Shown here piece after piece: positions 36,866-45,640 of a DNA stretch of 64,000 bases (positions are counted from its first letter, which is position 1; every line of letters begins with the position of its first letter). The stretch comes from Jiella marina. Lineage in GTDB: Bacteria > Pseudomonadota > Alphaproteobacteria > Rhizobiales > Rhizobiaceae. The notes below the pieces were generated by a model. That model worked only from the letters and a program-made list of their open reading frames with translations. It ran no database searches and had not been told where the DNA came from. The DNA lies in assembly GCF_024359545.1 (NCBI RefSeq), contig NZ_JAKQZG010000016.1, positions 1-64,000 on the forward strand, in the 5' to 3' direction. A program made the translations under genes and the position numbers.

Positions 36866-37884
36866 TCTCCCCCGAAAAGCGCGGCGAGGATATCGACGCG
36901 ACCTTGCGCCCCCAGCGGCTCGACGATTTCGTCGGCCAGGCGGCGGCGCGGGCGAATCTCAAGGTCTTCATCGAGGCGGCGAAGGCGCGCGGCGAGGCGC
37001 TGGATCACGTGCTCTTCGTCGGGCCGCCCGGCCTCGGCAAGACGACGCTCGCCCAGATCATGGCGAAGGAACTCGGCGTCAATTTCCGCTCGACCTCCGG
37101 TCCGGTGATCGCCAAGGCCGGCGATCTCGCCGCGCTCCTCACCAATCTGGAAGAGCGCGACGTGCTCTTCATCGACGAGATCCACCGCCTCAACCCGGCG
37201 GTCGAGGAAATCCTCTATCCGGCGATGGAGGATTTCCAGCTCGATCTCATCATCGGCGAGGGACCGGCCGCGCGTTCGGTGAAGATCGATCTGTCGAAAT
37301 TCACCCTCGTCGCCGCGACGACCCGGCTTGGCCTTCTGACGACGCCGCTGCGCGATCGCTTCGGCATTCCGGTCCGGCTGAATTTCTACACGGTCGAGGA
37401 ACTGGAACATATCGTCACCCGCGGCGCCCGGCTGATGCAGATGCCGATGGGCGAAGACGGGGCGAAGGAGATCGCCCGCCGCGCCCGCGGCACGCCGCGC
37501 ATCGCCGGCCGCCTCCTGCGCCGGGTCCGCGATTTCGCGCAGTTTGCCGGGGCCGAAACCGTGAACCGCAAGGTGGCCGACGAAGCGCTGTCGCGGCTCG
37601 AGGTGGACAGCCTCGGCCTCGACCAGCTCGACCGGCGCTATCTCGACCTCATCGCGCTCAATTTCGGCGGCGGTCCGGTCGGCATCGAGACCATCGCCGC
37701 CGCGCTCTCCGAGCCGCGCGATGCGATCGAGGACATCGTCGAGCCCTATCTCCTGCAGCAGGGCTTCCTCCAGCGCACGCCGCGTGGCCGGCTTCTAACG
37801 CAACATGCGTTCCGCCATCTCGGCCTCGCGGTGCCGCCGGCCTATCAAGGCGTCCAGTCGAACCTCTTCGACGAGGGCGAATAG
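36844..37884 (+). CDS. ruvB: Holliday junction branch migration ATPase RuvB
   Basis: A 346-residue AAA+ motor. Walker A is GPPGLGKTT, Walker B FIDEIHRL, sensor 1 AATTRLG, and the arginine finger region RDRFGI; the winged-helix DNA-binding domain is C-terminal. The start is TTG 36844, the only codon that matches the family's N terminus ([10 protein letters not shown]). It lies 22 bases inside the RNA ligase gene, with GAAGGAAA upstream, so the two are translationally linked. Confidence 0.96.
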   Translation: MSETDRLISPEKRGEDIDATLRPQRLDDFVGQAAARANLKVFIEAAKARGEALDHVLFVGPPGLGKTTLAQIMAKELGVNFRSTSGPVIAKAGDLAALLTNLEERDVLFIDEIHRLNPAVEEILYPAMEDFQLDLIIGEGPAARSVKIDLSKFTLVAATTRLGLLTTPLRDRFGIPVRLNFYTVEELEHIVTRGARLMQMPMGEDGAKEIARRARGTPRIAGRLLRRVRDFAQFAGAETVNRKVADEALSRLEVDSLGLDQLDRRYLDLIALNFGGGPVGIETIAAALSEPRDAIEDIVEPYLLQQGFLQRTPRGRLLTQHAFRHLGLAVPPAYQGVQSNLFDEGE

Positions 37885-37937
37885 GCCGGCGCTGAATTGC
37901 CGGCTGCGGGGCTGTCGGATGACCTCGCCGGGGGCTG

Positions 37938-39308
37938 CTATCGCGATGCGGCGCGAATTGTCTTTGCCCCGGCCGCTTCGAGCGTGGCGAGCGATGCGCC
38001 GGAAAGTTCTTCTCGGGCGAGATCGAGGAATTTCTCGGCCTGCTCGCGAATGGCCTCGCACTGTTGCCTGTCGCGGCACATCGGCACGATCTCGGTCAGG
38101 CAGTTCAGGAAATGCTGGCCGGCGATCATGTCGGAGGCGGCATATTGCCTGAGATGGCCGAAGCCGATTTCCAGATAGGCGGGGAAGTCGTCCAACAGAC
38201 TCACGGCACGGAGCTTGCCGTTGTCGTCGATGATGTAGGGGCTGCGCTCCGACCGGCCGGCAATCTTCGCCATGGCTGCCTTCAGCCAGTCGAGGCAGGT
38301 GATCGCCGTATAGGGATCGTTCACGCCGGGCGACAGCGCCCGGCCGGCGATCTCGACCAGTTCGTCGAACAAAAAGTTCAGATCCTGGCCCGGGCTCCGT
38401 GTGTTGCCGACGGCGATCGTGGAACGCAGCTTGTCGCATGTCTCGTCGTTCACCCGCTCGGCCGGCCAGGCAAGCGCGATGACCTGACCCACATGGATGA
38501 AATTGCCCGGCCTACAGGTGAGTCGCACGACAACATCTTCGGTCGAGGTCGCCTCGATCAGGGACTCCGCATCGACAATCTGCACATAGCCGACACGGTC
38601 GGAAAGAATGCGTCTGTATCCGGGCGTGTCGCTTCCGCCTTCACCGAGGTCGGGTGTCTTGCGAAGGGCCGGCGGCAACTGCCATCGCAGATCGTTCAGC
38701 GCCTCGTCGTCATGGGCAGGCTTTTCCGGATATTCCTTTCCGATCCGCTTCAGGAGCGTGTGACCGATGTCGGCGATGACGTTGGAGATGTGAATCTTCG
38801 ACGGGACGTGGTGGATGAAGTAGATCAGCACGCCGATCGAGAGGATCGCCAGAACGAGCGCACCGAAGATCGCTATGTTGGGCACGAACATGGCGGCGAA
38901 ATCGCCGTTCTCGCTGCCGTCCCGCACGGTGCGCAGGACGATCATGCAGTAGACAAAGGTCGCGACGAACACCGCCAGCGTCACCTGGTTGCCGCGATCG
39001 TTCATGAAATTGGTGAGGAGTCTTGGCCCGTAGCTGCCGGAGGCGAAGACCACCGCCGCCATGGTGACGGAGAAGACCGTGCCGGCGACGCCGATCATCG
39101 ATCCGCCGATGGCGCCGAGAAGCGTCCGCGCCCCTTCCGGTTGCGTGGCATAGAGGAAGGGTCCGCTGCCCAGCCAGTCCGGCTCCACCAGCGTGTCGAT
39201 TTCGACAAGGGTGAAGGCGAGGATCGCCGAGAGAAGGGCCAGCACCGAGGGCAGGAACCAGTAGCTCGCCTTGATGCGCTCGTAATACTGAATAAGGAGA
39301 GCGCGCAT
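37938..39308 (-). CDS. DUF2254 integral membrane protein
   Basis: A 456-residue protein with four predicted helices in the first 175 residues (starting near 17, 62, 108 and 145) and a large soluble C-terminal domain. The pattern of GGSMIGVAGTVFSVTMAAVVFASGSYGPRLL and the LSPGVNDPYTA segment identify DUF2254. The family has no known function. It is transcribed convergently to ruvB (gap about 50 bases) and divergently from the secreted CXXCH protein. Confidence 0.85.
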   Translation of the reverse strand: MRALLIQYYERIKASYWFLPSVLALLSAILAFTLVEIDTLVEPDWLGSGPFLYATQPEGARTLLGAIGGSMIGVAGTVFSVTMAAVVFASGSYGPRLLTNFMNDRGNQVTLAVFVATFVYCMIVLRTVRDGSENGDFAAMFVPNIAIFGALVLAILSIGVLIYFIHHVPSKIHISNVIADIGHTLLKRIGKEYPEKPAHDDEALNDLRWQLPPALRKTPDLGEGGSDTPGYRRILSDRVGYVQIVDAESLIEATSTEDVVVRLTCRPGNFIHVGQVIALAWPAERVNDETCDKLRSTIAVGNTRSPGQDLNFLFDELVEIAGRALSPGVNDPYTAITCLDWLKAAMAKIAGRSERSPYIIDDNGKLRAVSLLDDFPAYLEIGFGHLRQYAASDMIAGQHFLNCLTEIVPMCRDRQQCEAIREQAEKFLDLAREELSGASLATLEAAGAKTIRAASR

Positions 39309-39498
39309 CTGGCCTCTTCGGTGTGGCGGATCGACGATCCGGGCATTTATGCAGGACGGTGTCCAGAGCTAGAGCCGGGCCGCAAAAACCCTGCGTTCGG
39401 CCGTCAAGAGATTTTTAGCTTTATTTCCGGCAAGCGCTATTCGTTCGAATATGAAGTATGGAACTGATATGAATTCCTTGGTGTCAGAGGAGAATTTC

Positions 39499-41130
39499 AT
39501 GAAGGTGTTCTTAATATCAGCGGTGCTGGCTGGTTCGGCGATGCTTCTGTCGGGTGCTCAGGCCGCCGATTCGAAGCCCAACCCGGTCGAGCAGGTCAGC
39601 TATTTTCGCGCCGACGCGCGCGATCGCCCCGGCTGCACGCCGAATTTCATCGATGGGCAGTTGCGCTGGCCGGCGGGAATCGGCAATCCGGCGGCGAGCT
39701 GTCCCGATGCTTATGCCTGGACCTCGATGCTTGAGGCGGTTCGGGAGAAGTTCTGGACCTGGGGCACCGATCAGACGATCTGGATATCCGATCCGAAGCC
39801 GATCTGCCTGCCGGGGCAGGTCAGTCAGGACTGCTGCGATCCGTCCGTCATGGACCGGACGCCGCCGATCGAGGGGGCTCCGCCCAGCGGGTGTCCGTTC
39901 TTCCCGACCGACTGGACCAATCCGCCGCCGCTGACGGTCGCCAAGCCCAATCCGAGTCACAGCCACGATTTCCTGAACACGCTGGATCCGGCTCGCGTGC
40001 TGCGGCAGGAAGAGGCCGAGATCGTGTTCAGGAACCGGCCCTTCGTCCGCTACAGCTTCCTGCAGAATCTTTACAACAAAGAGAGCCTGGGTGCGCGCTT
40101 CACGGCGATGCAGAACTGGATCAGCGACCATGCGCCCTATGCCAATCCGGCCCTGACGGTCGATTATCCGACCGACGCCGTCATGTTCAAGGTCGACTTC
40201 TTCAGCCAGTCCGAAATGCTGGAGTCGGGGCTCATCAGCGATACCGACGGAAATGGTCAGCGGCTCGATCCGCCCAACAATCCCGAGCATCCCTATGTCA
40301 CGATGCTGATCGAGGAGACCCTTGCGCCCGGTGACGAGGAGCCGGAACTCTTTTATCTCGTCTCGGTGACCGCGGCGTCCAAGGCCCTGCCCAACTGGCA
40401 TTGGTACGCCTTCGAACATGTCGGCAATCTGGGACGCTGCGACTATACGGGTTGCAACGATTCCTTTGGCTTTGACGCCCGCGGCGTCGAAGTGGGCGGC
40501 GCGTCCTTCGGGCAGAACTACATTCCACCGAAAACGGAAGATTCCGACGACGCGTCGAACGACATCGTCTTTCGCACCGGAACGCCCTACACCGTCGCGG
40601 AAACCGGCGAGTCGATCACGCCCTCTCTCGACGCCTTGCTGGCTGCGATGGGTGTCGCGACGGCCGACAGCGTCAGCGACCCGAACACGCCTTCGGCCGC
40701 CGATCCGGCCTGGCGGAGCTACCGGCTGAAGGCCAGCCAGATCAGTTTCGTCACGAATACGGGCGTGCCCACCCATGCCGGGCAGTCGATCACGGAGGGC
40801 GGCTTCGTCAATTCGGCCTCCTGCATGACCTGCCATTCCCAGGCCGGACCGGATGCCGACGGCAATGCGGGCGTGCCGGGCATCGGCAGCCAGACCAATC
40901 TCAACCTGTTCGGCCTCAACCAGACCGTCAACGGCGCGCCGGAGCCAAGCTGGTTCTTCGCCGAGGGCACGACCGTCATGCGCTCGCTGCCGATGGACTT
41001 CGTATGGGGCATGTTGAACGCGTCCTGCGTCGACCCGGATGGCGACACGGGAAAATGCAAGTCCTACAATGATCCGCATTTCGCCCCGCCGATCGGCCGT
41101 ATCGAGCCGGGAGCGACCACGCGCCGATAG
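39499..41130 (+). CDS. secreted single-CXXCH protein, cytochrome c-like
   Basis: A 543-residue secreted protein. The signal peptide (about 1-23, ending A-Q-A) is followed by a Cys-rich N-terminal part (C-T-P, S-C-P, I-C-L, C-C-D, G-C-P) and a single CXXCH (ASCMTCHSQ) near residue 440, which would bind one heme c or zinc. No further cytochrome fold is recognised. A GAGGAG site lies just before ATG 39499. It is not part of an obvious respiratory operon. Family unknown to me; an electron-transfer or oxidase role is a guess. Confidence 0.6.
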   Translation: MKVFLISAVLAGSAMLLSGAQAADSKPNPVEQVSYFRADARDRPGCTPNFIDGQLRWPAGIGNPAASCPDAYAWTSMLEAVREKFWTWGTDQTIWISDPKPICLPGQVSQDCCDPSVMDRTPPIEGAPPSGCPFFPTDWTNPPPLTVAKPNPSHSHDFLNTLDPARVLRQEEAEIVFRNRPFVRYSFLQNLYNKESLGARFTAMQNWISDHAPYANPALTVDYPTDAVMFKVDFFSQSEMLESGLISDTDGNGQRLDPPNNPEHPYVTMLIEETLAPGDEEPELFYLVSVTAASKALPNWHWYAFEHVGNLGRCDYTGCNDSFGFDARGVEVGGASFGQNYIPPKTEDSDDASNDIVFRTGTPYTVAETGESITPSLDALLAAMGVATADSVSDPNTPSAADPAWRSYRLKASQISFVTNTGVPTHAGQSITEGGFVNSASCMTCHSQAGPDADGNAGVPGIGSQTNLNLFGLNQTVNGAPEPSWFFAEGTTVMRSLPMDFVWGMLNASCVDPDGDTGKCKSYNDPHFAPPIGRIEPGATTRR

Positions 41131-41212
41131 AGCGTGATGGTGCGCGAGGGCGGGATGCGATGCGCTTCGCTCGCGATCCTGCTCTGACCGCCTGTTCGAG
41201 GGTCAAGACGAA

Positions 41213-41240
41213 GTCGCGGGCTGGAGGACCAGCCCGCGAC
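41213..41240. terminator. bidirectional terminator-like hairpin
   Basis: A perfect 12-bp stem with an AGGA loop lies between the secreted CXXCH gene (plus) and the phytase-like gene (minus). No T-run is seen on either side, so it may need Rho or only stabilise the mRNA ends. Confidence 0.55.
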
Positions 41241-41284
41241 GATGATCGATGAATTCTCGGCGACCGGATGTCGGAGCGACCGCG

Positions 41285-43468
41285 CTACATCGCCGAGCCG
41301 CCGAGATCGACCTTGAAGAAGAGCGTCTCGCCGGAGGAATCGTCGACACCGTCATTGTCGGTCACGGCATAGGCCGTCCCGTCGGCGGCGAAGGTGAAGC
41401 CCTCGATCTTGTCGACCACATAGCCAGCGGTGGCCTTCAGGTCGGGGAGGAAGTCGTGGACCTCCTCCTTGGTCACGGTCGGCAGCTCGTCGCCGATCGG
41501 TGCCGGGTTCAGATCGGCCTTGGCGACGCGGTAGAGCTTCTTGATCTTCGCCGCTTCGCCGATCTGGTTGTCGCGCTCGACGATGTAGAGATGGTCGCCA
41601 TGGGCGGTGATCTCCGACAGGCCGACCCAGCCCTTCTCCGCCGATTCGAGCGGATAGCGCACGGCCGACCACTCCTTCGAGCCTGGCTTGTAGGCGAGAA
41701 GCTTGACCTCGCCCTCCGGATCGTCCTTCCACTCCCGCTGAATGGCGATCCAAAGCGTGTCGCCATCCATGGTCACGCCTTCGGCGCCGAAGCGGATCTC
41801 GTTGGCGAGAAGGGCATCGGGGAAGGGCACGATTTCGGTGACATTGCCCTGGCCGTCCACATGGACGAGCTGATGCGGGATCTCGCGGTCGGTGCGGCCT
41901 TCGCTCGCCAGCCAGAAGCCGCCTTCGCCATCCGGGGCAATGCCTTCGAGGTCGAGATTCGGCGCGACGTCGCCGTCCCGCATCACCGTCATCGCGCCGG
42001 TGATTGTCGCCGGCATGGACGACGCGTCGATCGTGAAGATGCGCGGCTGGTTCTTGTAGAAGGAATCCGACACCGCATAGAGCGTCGAAGCGTTCTCAGG
42101 GTCCGCGGCGAGGCCAGACAGCGCGCCCCAGCCGAGCGGCGTTCCGTCCTGGTCTTCCGAGACGATCATCGGATAGCTCGGCGTGCCCTCGGCGCGCTCA
42201 TAGATCATGACGTGCGACCGCGCGCCGCCATCCTCGATCAGATCTTCCTCGTTCGATGTCGCGAAGAGATTGCGCGAGGGGATCGCCACCGCACCCTCCG
42301 GGCCGACGCCGGAGGGCAGAAGCTGAACGAGCTCCGGATCGCCGTCGCCGATCTGGTAGACGCCCACCGCCGAGCCGCGCTCGGAGAGCACGAAGGCATA
42401 GGTGGTGCCGTCGAATGTCGCGGTTTCGAGTCCCTCCGGCTCGACGCCCTTGGCGTCGGAGCGCTTGTCCGGATAATGGCCGGCGCGCACCAGCTCGTAT
42501 TCGAAGGCGGGGCCGGATTCATAGGCGACCGTGCCGTCCTTGTTCCAGACGGTAAAGGAGCGCGAACCACCTTCGTAATCGCCCTCATTGGCGGTGACGA
42601 AGCGGTCGTCGTCGATCCACTGCACGGCGTCGGGCTCGCGCTTGCGGCCTTCCTGACTGCCGGTGAGAGCGATCTCGCCATTGTCCTCGGTGTCGATGCC
42701 CTGAAGGTCGATGGCGCCGGCAGAGAAATGGTTGGTCACTTCGCCGGTGGCTGCGTCGATGATCGCCAGGTGATTGTTCTCCTGAAGCGTCACGACGATC
42801 TCGTTCTGGCCGTTGAAATCGACGAATTCCGGCTCGGGATCCTCGCCGCCGATCTCGGCAAGGCCGGTCATCTCGACCGTCTTCATCGAAGCGCAATCCG
42901 GCGCGCCGTCGGTGAGCGAGAAGATGGTGACGAAGCCCGCCGGCATCTGGGGCAGGGCGCCGTCGTCGAGATCCTCGTCGCGCTCGTTCTCGATGGCGAC
43001 GGCCGCGAACTGGCCGTCCCTGGAGACCGCGACCGAATCCGGCTGGCCGCCGAGATCGCAGGAGGCGATTTCGCTTTTCCCGGCGATGTCGACGACCGCG
43101 AGGCGTCCCGACGGATTGGTGAAGCTCTCCGACGTGTTGACGCCGACCAAGACGTCCGGTCCGGCGACGGCGACCGAGGTCGGCTCGCCGGACAGGTTGA
43201 TGAAGCCGAGCGGCTGGGGGGAGGCGGGATCGGTGATGTCGATCATGCCGATGCCACCGGCCGGGCTGTCGGAATAGATCAGCGTGTTGCCGTCCTGGCT
43301 TGCCGTGATGATCTCCGACGAGGTCACCGTCGCCGGGTCGGCATCGGCCGGCAGATTGCTCGCCACGGGAAAGGATGCGATGCGGGTGAACACCGGTTCG
43401 GCAAGCGCGCCGCCGGTTGCGGTCAGGATCGTGGTCGTGCAAAGCGCGGCGATGAGATGGCGCGGCAT
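41285..43468 (-). CDS. secreted phytase/esterase-like propeller protein
   Basis: A 727-residue secreted protein. Signal peptide at about 1-24 (ending A-L-A). The first part (about 25-390) has repeated beta-propeller blades with V-A-V-A and D-S-V-A-V-S-x-D-G units. The second (about 400-720) matches the esterase-like activity of phytase domain: ALSGLAADPENASTLYAVSD, DLEGIAPDGEGGFWLASEGR and KIEGFTFAADGTAYAVTDND. This suggests a periplasmic or extracellular phosphoester hydrolase; the substrate is unproven. It is separated from ybgC by a divergent gap. Confidence 0.78.
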   Translation of the reverse strand: MPRHLIAALCTTTILTATGGALAEPVFTRIASFPVASNLPADADPATVTSSEIITASQDGNTLIYSDSPAGGIGMIDITDPASPQPLGFINLSGEPTSVAVAGPDVLVGVNTSESFTNPSGRLAVVDIAGKSEIASCDLGGQPDSVAVSRDGQFAAVAIENERDEDLDDGALPQMPAGFVTIFSLTDGAPDCASMKTVEMTGLAEIGGEDPEPEFVDFNGQNEIVVTLQENNHLAIIDAATGEVTNHFSAGAIDLQGIDTEDNGEIALTGSQEGRKREPDAVQWIDDDRFVTANEGDYEGGSRSFTVWNKDGTVAYESGPAFEYELVRAGHYPDKRSDAKGVEPEGLETATFDGTTYAFVLSERGSAVGVYQIGDGDPELVQLLPSGVGPEGAVAIPSRNLFATSNEEDLIEDGGARSHVMIYERAEGTPSYPMIVSEDQDGTPLGWGALSGLAADPENASTLYAVSDSFYKNQPRIFTIDASSMPATITGAMTVMRDGDVAPNLDLEGIAPDGEGGFWLASEGRTDREIPHQLVHVDGQGNVTEIVPFPDALLANEIRFGAEGVTMDGDTLWIAIQREWKDDPEGEVKLLAYKPGSKEWSAVRYPLESAEKGWVGLSEITAHGDHLYIVERDNQIGEAAKIKKLYRVAKADLNPAPIGDELPTVTKEEVHDFLPDLKATAGYVVDKIEGFTFAADGTAYAVTDNDGVDDSSGETLFFKVDLGGSAM

Positions 43469-43612
43469 GTCCAGACACTCCTCATGGGTTTTCGGTTAAG
43501 GCCGCGCCGTTTTGCCCCCGCGTCGGTGACACGCAGATGACGCTTTACGGCTCGAAATTCGTCAGAAACCGCAAGGCCTTGATGAACAAGTGCAAAAAGG
43601 ACCGATTTCCGG

Positions 43613-44059
43613 ATGAGCAGTGATCTGGCAGGGCGCCTGACCGAAGACGGCCACCGGCTCGAGGTGCGGGTCTATTTCGAGGACACCGACTTTTCCGGCG
43701 TCGTCTATCACGCTCGCTATCTGCATTTTTTGGAGCGTGGGCGTTCGGACTTTTTGCGGTTGAAGGGCATCGGCCATCGCGAACTGATGGCCGGCACCTT
43801 CGGCGCGCCCATGGCTTTCGCGGTGCGGCGCATGGAGATCGACTTCCTGCGTCCTGCGCGCATCGACGATGTGCTGACCGTCTCGACCCGCACCCGGCAG
43901 CTCGGCGGCGCGCGGGTGCTCCTCGATCAGACGGTCCTGAAGGGCGACGAGGTGCTTCTCAATGCCAACGTCAAGGTCGCGGTGATCTCGCCCGAGGGCA
44001 AGCCGATGCGCATGCCGCCGCGTGTGCTGGAGGTCTTGGCGCCGGGCGCCAGCCAATAG
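43613..44059 (+). CDS. ybgC: acyl-CoA thioesterase YbgC
   Basis: A 148-residue hotdog-fold thioesterase. The catalytic segment YFEDTDFSGVVYHARYLHFLERGR contains the conserved aspartate and the G-V-V-Y-H helix. It heads the Tol-Pal cluster in most proteobacteria and hydrolyses short or long acyl thioesters in lipid metabolism. ATG 43613 gives the usual length. A 365-base gap separates it from tolQ, longer than in most species. Confidence 0.93.
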   Translation: MSSDLAGRLTEDGHRLEVRVYFEDTDFSGVVYHARYLHFLERGRSDFLRLKGIGHRELMAGTFGAPMAFAVRRMEIDFLRPARIDDVLTVSTRTRQLGGARVLLDQTVLKGDEVLLNANVKVAVISPEGKPMRMPPRVLEVLAPGASQ

Positions 44060-44350
44060 GCCATGACCGGGCCGCACGCGCCAAGCCCTTGTCTGCGTCG
44101 GTCGTAACCGTCTGTTAACCCTAAATCGGTGACATGACGATCGCGCGGATTTTCGACGAATTCGCCATGCTTTTACCGGAATCACTTGGGAAAGCGGATG
44201 AGGGGATGCGTTTTCGGCATGCGTTCGGCGCTGCGACGACCGATCAGATGCGCGGCCGGCAAGTGGCGGCGGAATGTCGAGGACTTCGAGGCGCCCGCGC
44301 GGCGTGGCCGCTGCCGAACGTGATCGATGCGGTAACTTTGTAATGGATGA
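44060..44350 (+). other. ybgC-tolQ intergenic region, upstream part
   Basis: This is 290 bases with no convincing gene; a 69-codon open frame (44134-44343) lacks a good ribosome-binding site and family likeness. An AT-richer patch with TAACC/TTAACC words at 44100-44135 could hold a promoter for tolQ, but I cannot place -35 and -10 with confidence. Confidence 0.35.
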
Positions 44351-44402
44351 GGGGCGTGGCGCGGGGCGCCGACGCCCCTTGCCGGCTGAGACAAGAGCCG
44401 GC
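44351..44402 (+). promoter_or_regulatory. tandem RNA hairpins in the tolQ leader
   Basis: Two hairpins lie end to end immediately upstream of tolQ. The first (44351-44378) is a 12-bp GC-rich stem with one bulged G and a GGG loop, followed by TT. The second (44381-44402) is a perfect 7-bp stem with an 8-base loop. The GAGGGG ribosome-binding site of tolQ (44408-44413) begins a few bases later. They could attenuate transcription or affect translation initiation. Confidence 0.6.
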
Positions 44403-44424
44403 GGATTGAGGGGCTTGATCTGAA

Positions 44425-45141
44425 ATGGACGGGCAAATCGCTCAGGAAGCGCTGCACGCGGCCGGTTCCGTATCCTTGTGGGATCTGTTCTGGCAGGCGG
44501 GCTTCATCGTCAAACTGGTGATGATCGGGCTGCTCGCGGCCTCGATCTGGTCCTGGGCGATCATCATCGACAAGATCCTGCGCTACGGCTCTTTCCGGCG
44601 CCAGCTCAACAAGTTCGAGAGCCATTTCTGGTCCGGCCAGTCGCTGGAGGAACTCTATCACACCCTCTCCGAACGCCGGACGACCGGCATGGGCGCGCTG
44701 TTCGTCGCTGCCATGCGCGAGTGGAAGAAGTCCTTCGAAAAGGGCGCCCGCTCTCCCATCGGCCTGCAGGCGCGGATCGAGAAGGCGATGGACGTCACGC
44801 TCGCCCGCGAGATGGACAGTCTGGAATCGCGGCTCGGCTATCTGGCGACGATCGGCTCGGCCGCGCCCTTCGTCGGCCTGTTCGGCACCGTCATCGGCAT
44901 CATGACCTCGTTTCAGGCGATCGCCGGCTCGCAGCAGACGAGCCTTGCGGTCGTCGCGCCCGGTATCGCCGAGGCGCTGCTCGCGACCGCGATCGGCCTC
45001 GTTGCGGCGATTCCGGCGGTGGTCGCCTACAACAAGCTGTCGGCCGATGTCGGCAAGCTCGGCATGCGGCTGGAAGCCTTCGCGGACGAGTTCTCGGCCA
45101 TCCTGTCGCGCCAGATCGACGAAAAGCTCGGCCAGCGCTGA
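44425..45141 (+). CDS. tolQ: Tol-Pal system motor protein TolQ
   Basis: A 238-residue inner-membrane protein. Three helices are at about 28-50, 137-158 and 172-195. The family's cytoplasmic loop lies between helices 1 and 2, and the proton-channel helices contain LATIGSAAPFVGLFGTVIGIM and GIAEALLATAIGLVAAIPAVVAYN. It works with TolR as a proton-driven motor that energises TolA during outer-membrane constriction. It begins after the tandem-hairpin leader and heads the tolQRA run. Confidence 0.96.
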   Translation: MDGQIAQEALHAAGSVSLWDLFWQAGFIVKLVMIGLLAASIWSWAIIIDKILRYGSFRRQLNKFESHFWSGQSLEELYHTLSERRTTGMGALFVAAMREWKKSFEKGARSPIGLQARIEKAMDVTLAREMDSLESRLGYLATIGSAAPFVGLFGTVIGIMTSFQAIAGSQQTSLAVVAPGIAEALLATAIGLVAAIPAVVAYNKLSADVGKLGMRLEAFADEFSAILSRQIDEKLGQR

Positions 45142-45177
45142 CCGGCGGTCAGAGACAAGCCAGAGAGGAACAACGCG

Positions 45178-45624
45178 ATGGGAATGTCCACCGGCAAGGC
45201 AGGCGCGATGCGCACGCGGCGCGGACGCTCGCGTCGCGCCCCGATGAGCGAGATCAACGTCACGCCGATGGTCGACGTGATGCTCGTCCTCCTGATCATC
45301 TTCATGGTGGCGGCCCCCATGCTGACGGTGGGCGTGCCGATCCAATTGCCGGAAACCCAGGCGAAGTCCCTGAATTCCGAAACGCAGCCGATCACCATTT
45401 CGGTGAACTCGGACGGAACGGTCTTCCTGAACGAATCCGAAATCGCCGTCGAGGAGGTGGTGCCGAAGCTGCAGGCGATCGCGCGGGCCGGCTACGAGGA
45501 GCGGATCTTCGTACGCGGCGACCGCAGCGCGGACTATGGCACGGTGATGCGGGTGATGGGGCGCATTTCCGCCGCCGGTTTCCGCAATATCGGTCTCGTC
45601 ACCGACCAAGACGTCAACGCCTGA
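45178..45624 (+). CDS. tolR: Tol-Pal system motor protein TolR
   Basis: A 148-residue protein with one helix (about 32-52) that contains the conserved channel aspartate in INVTPMVDVMLVLLIIFMV, then a periplasmic domain. The N terminus is strongly basic and cytoplasmic. It pairs with TolQ. It begins 36 bases after tolQ and ends 16 bases before tolA, so all three are cotranscribed. Confidence 0.96.
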   Translation: MGMSTGKAGAMRTRRGRSRRAPMSEINVTPMVDVMLVLLIIFMVAAPMLTVGVPIQLPETQAKSLNSETQPITISVNSDGTVFLNESEIAVEEVVPKLQAIARAGYEERIFVRGDRSADYGTVMRVMGRISAAGFRNIGLVTDQDVNA

Positions 45625-45640
45625 GTCTGGCGCCAAGCCC

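Noticed and set aside
41249-43540. A 763-codon plus-strand open frame opposite the phytase-like gene
   Set aside because: It is antisense to a protein with signal peptide and recognisable propeller and phytase-like motifs; the alternative product is rich in Arg/Gly/Asp and has no motif.
44134-44343. A 69-codon open frame in the ybgC-tolQ gap
   Set aside because: No good ribosome-binding site, no signal or motif, and the stretch looks like a leader region.
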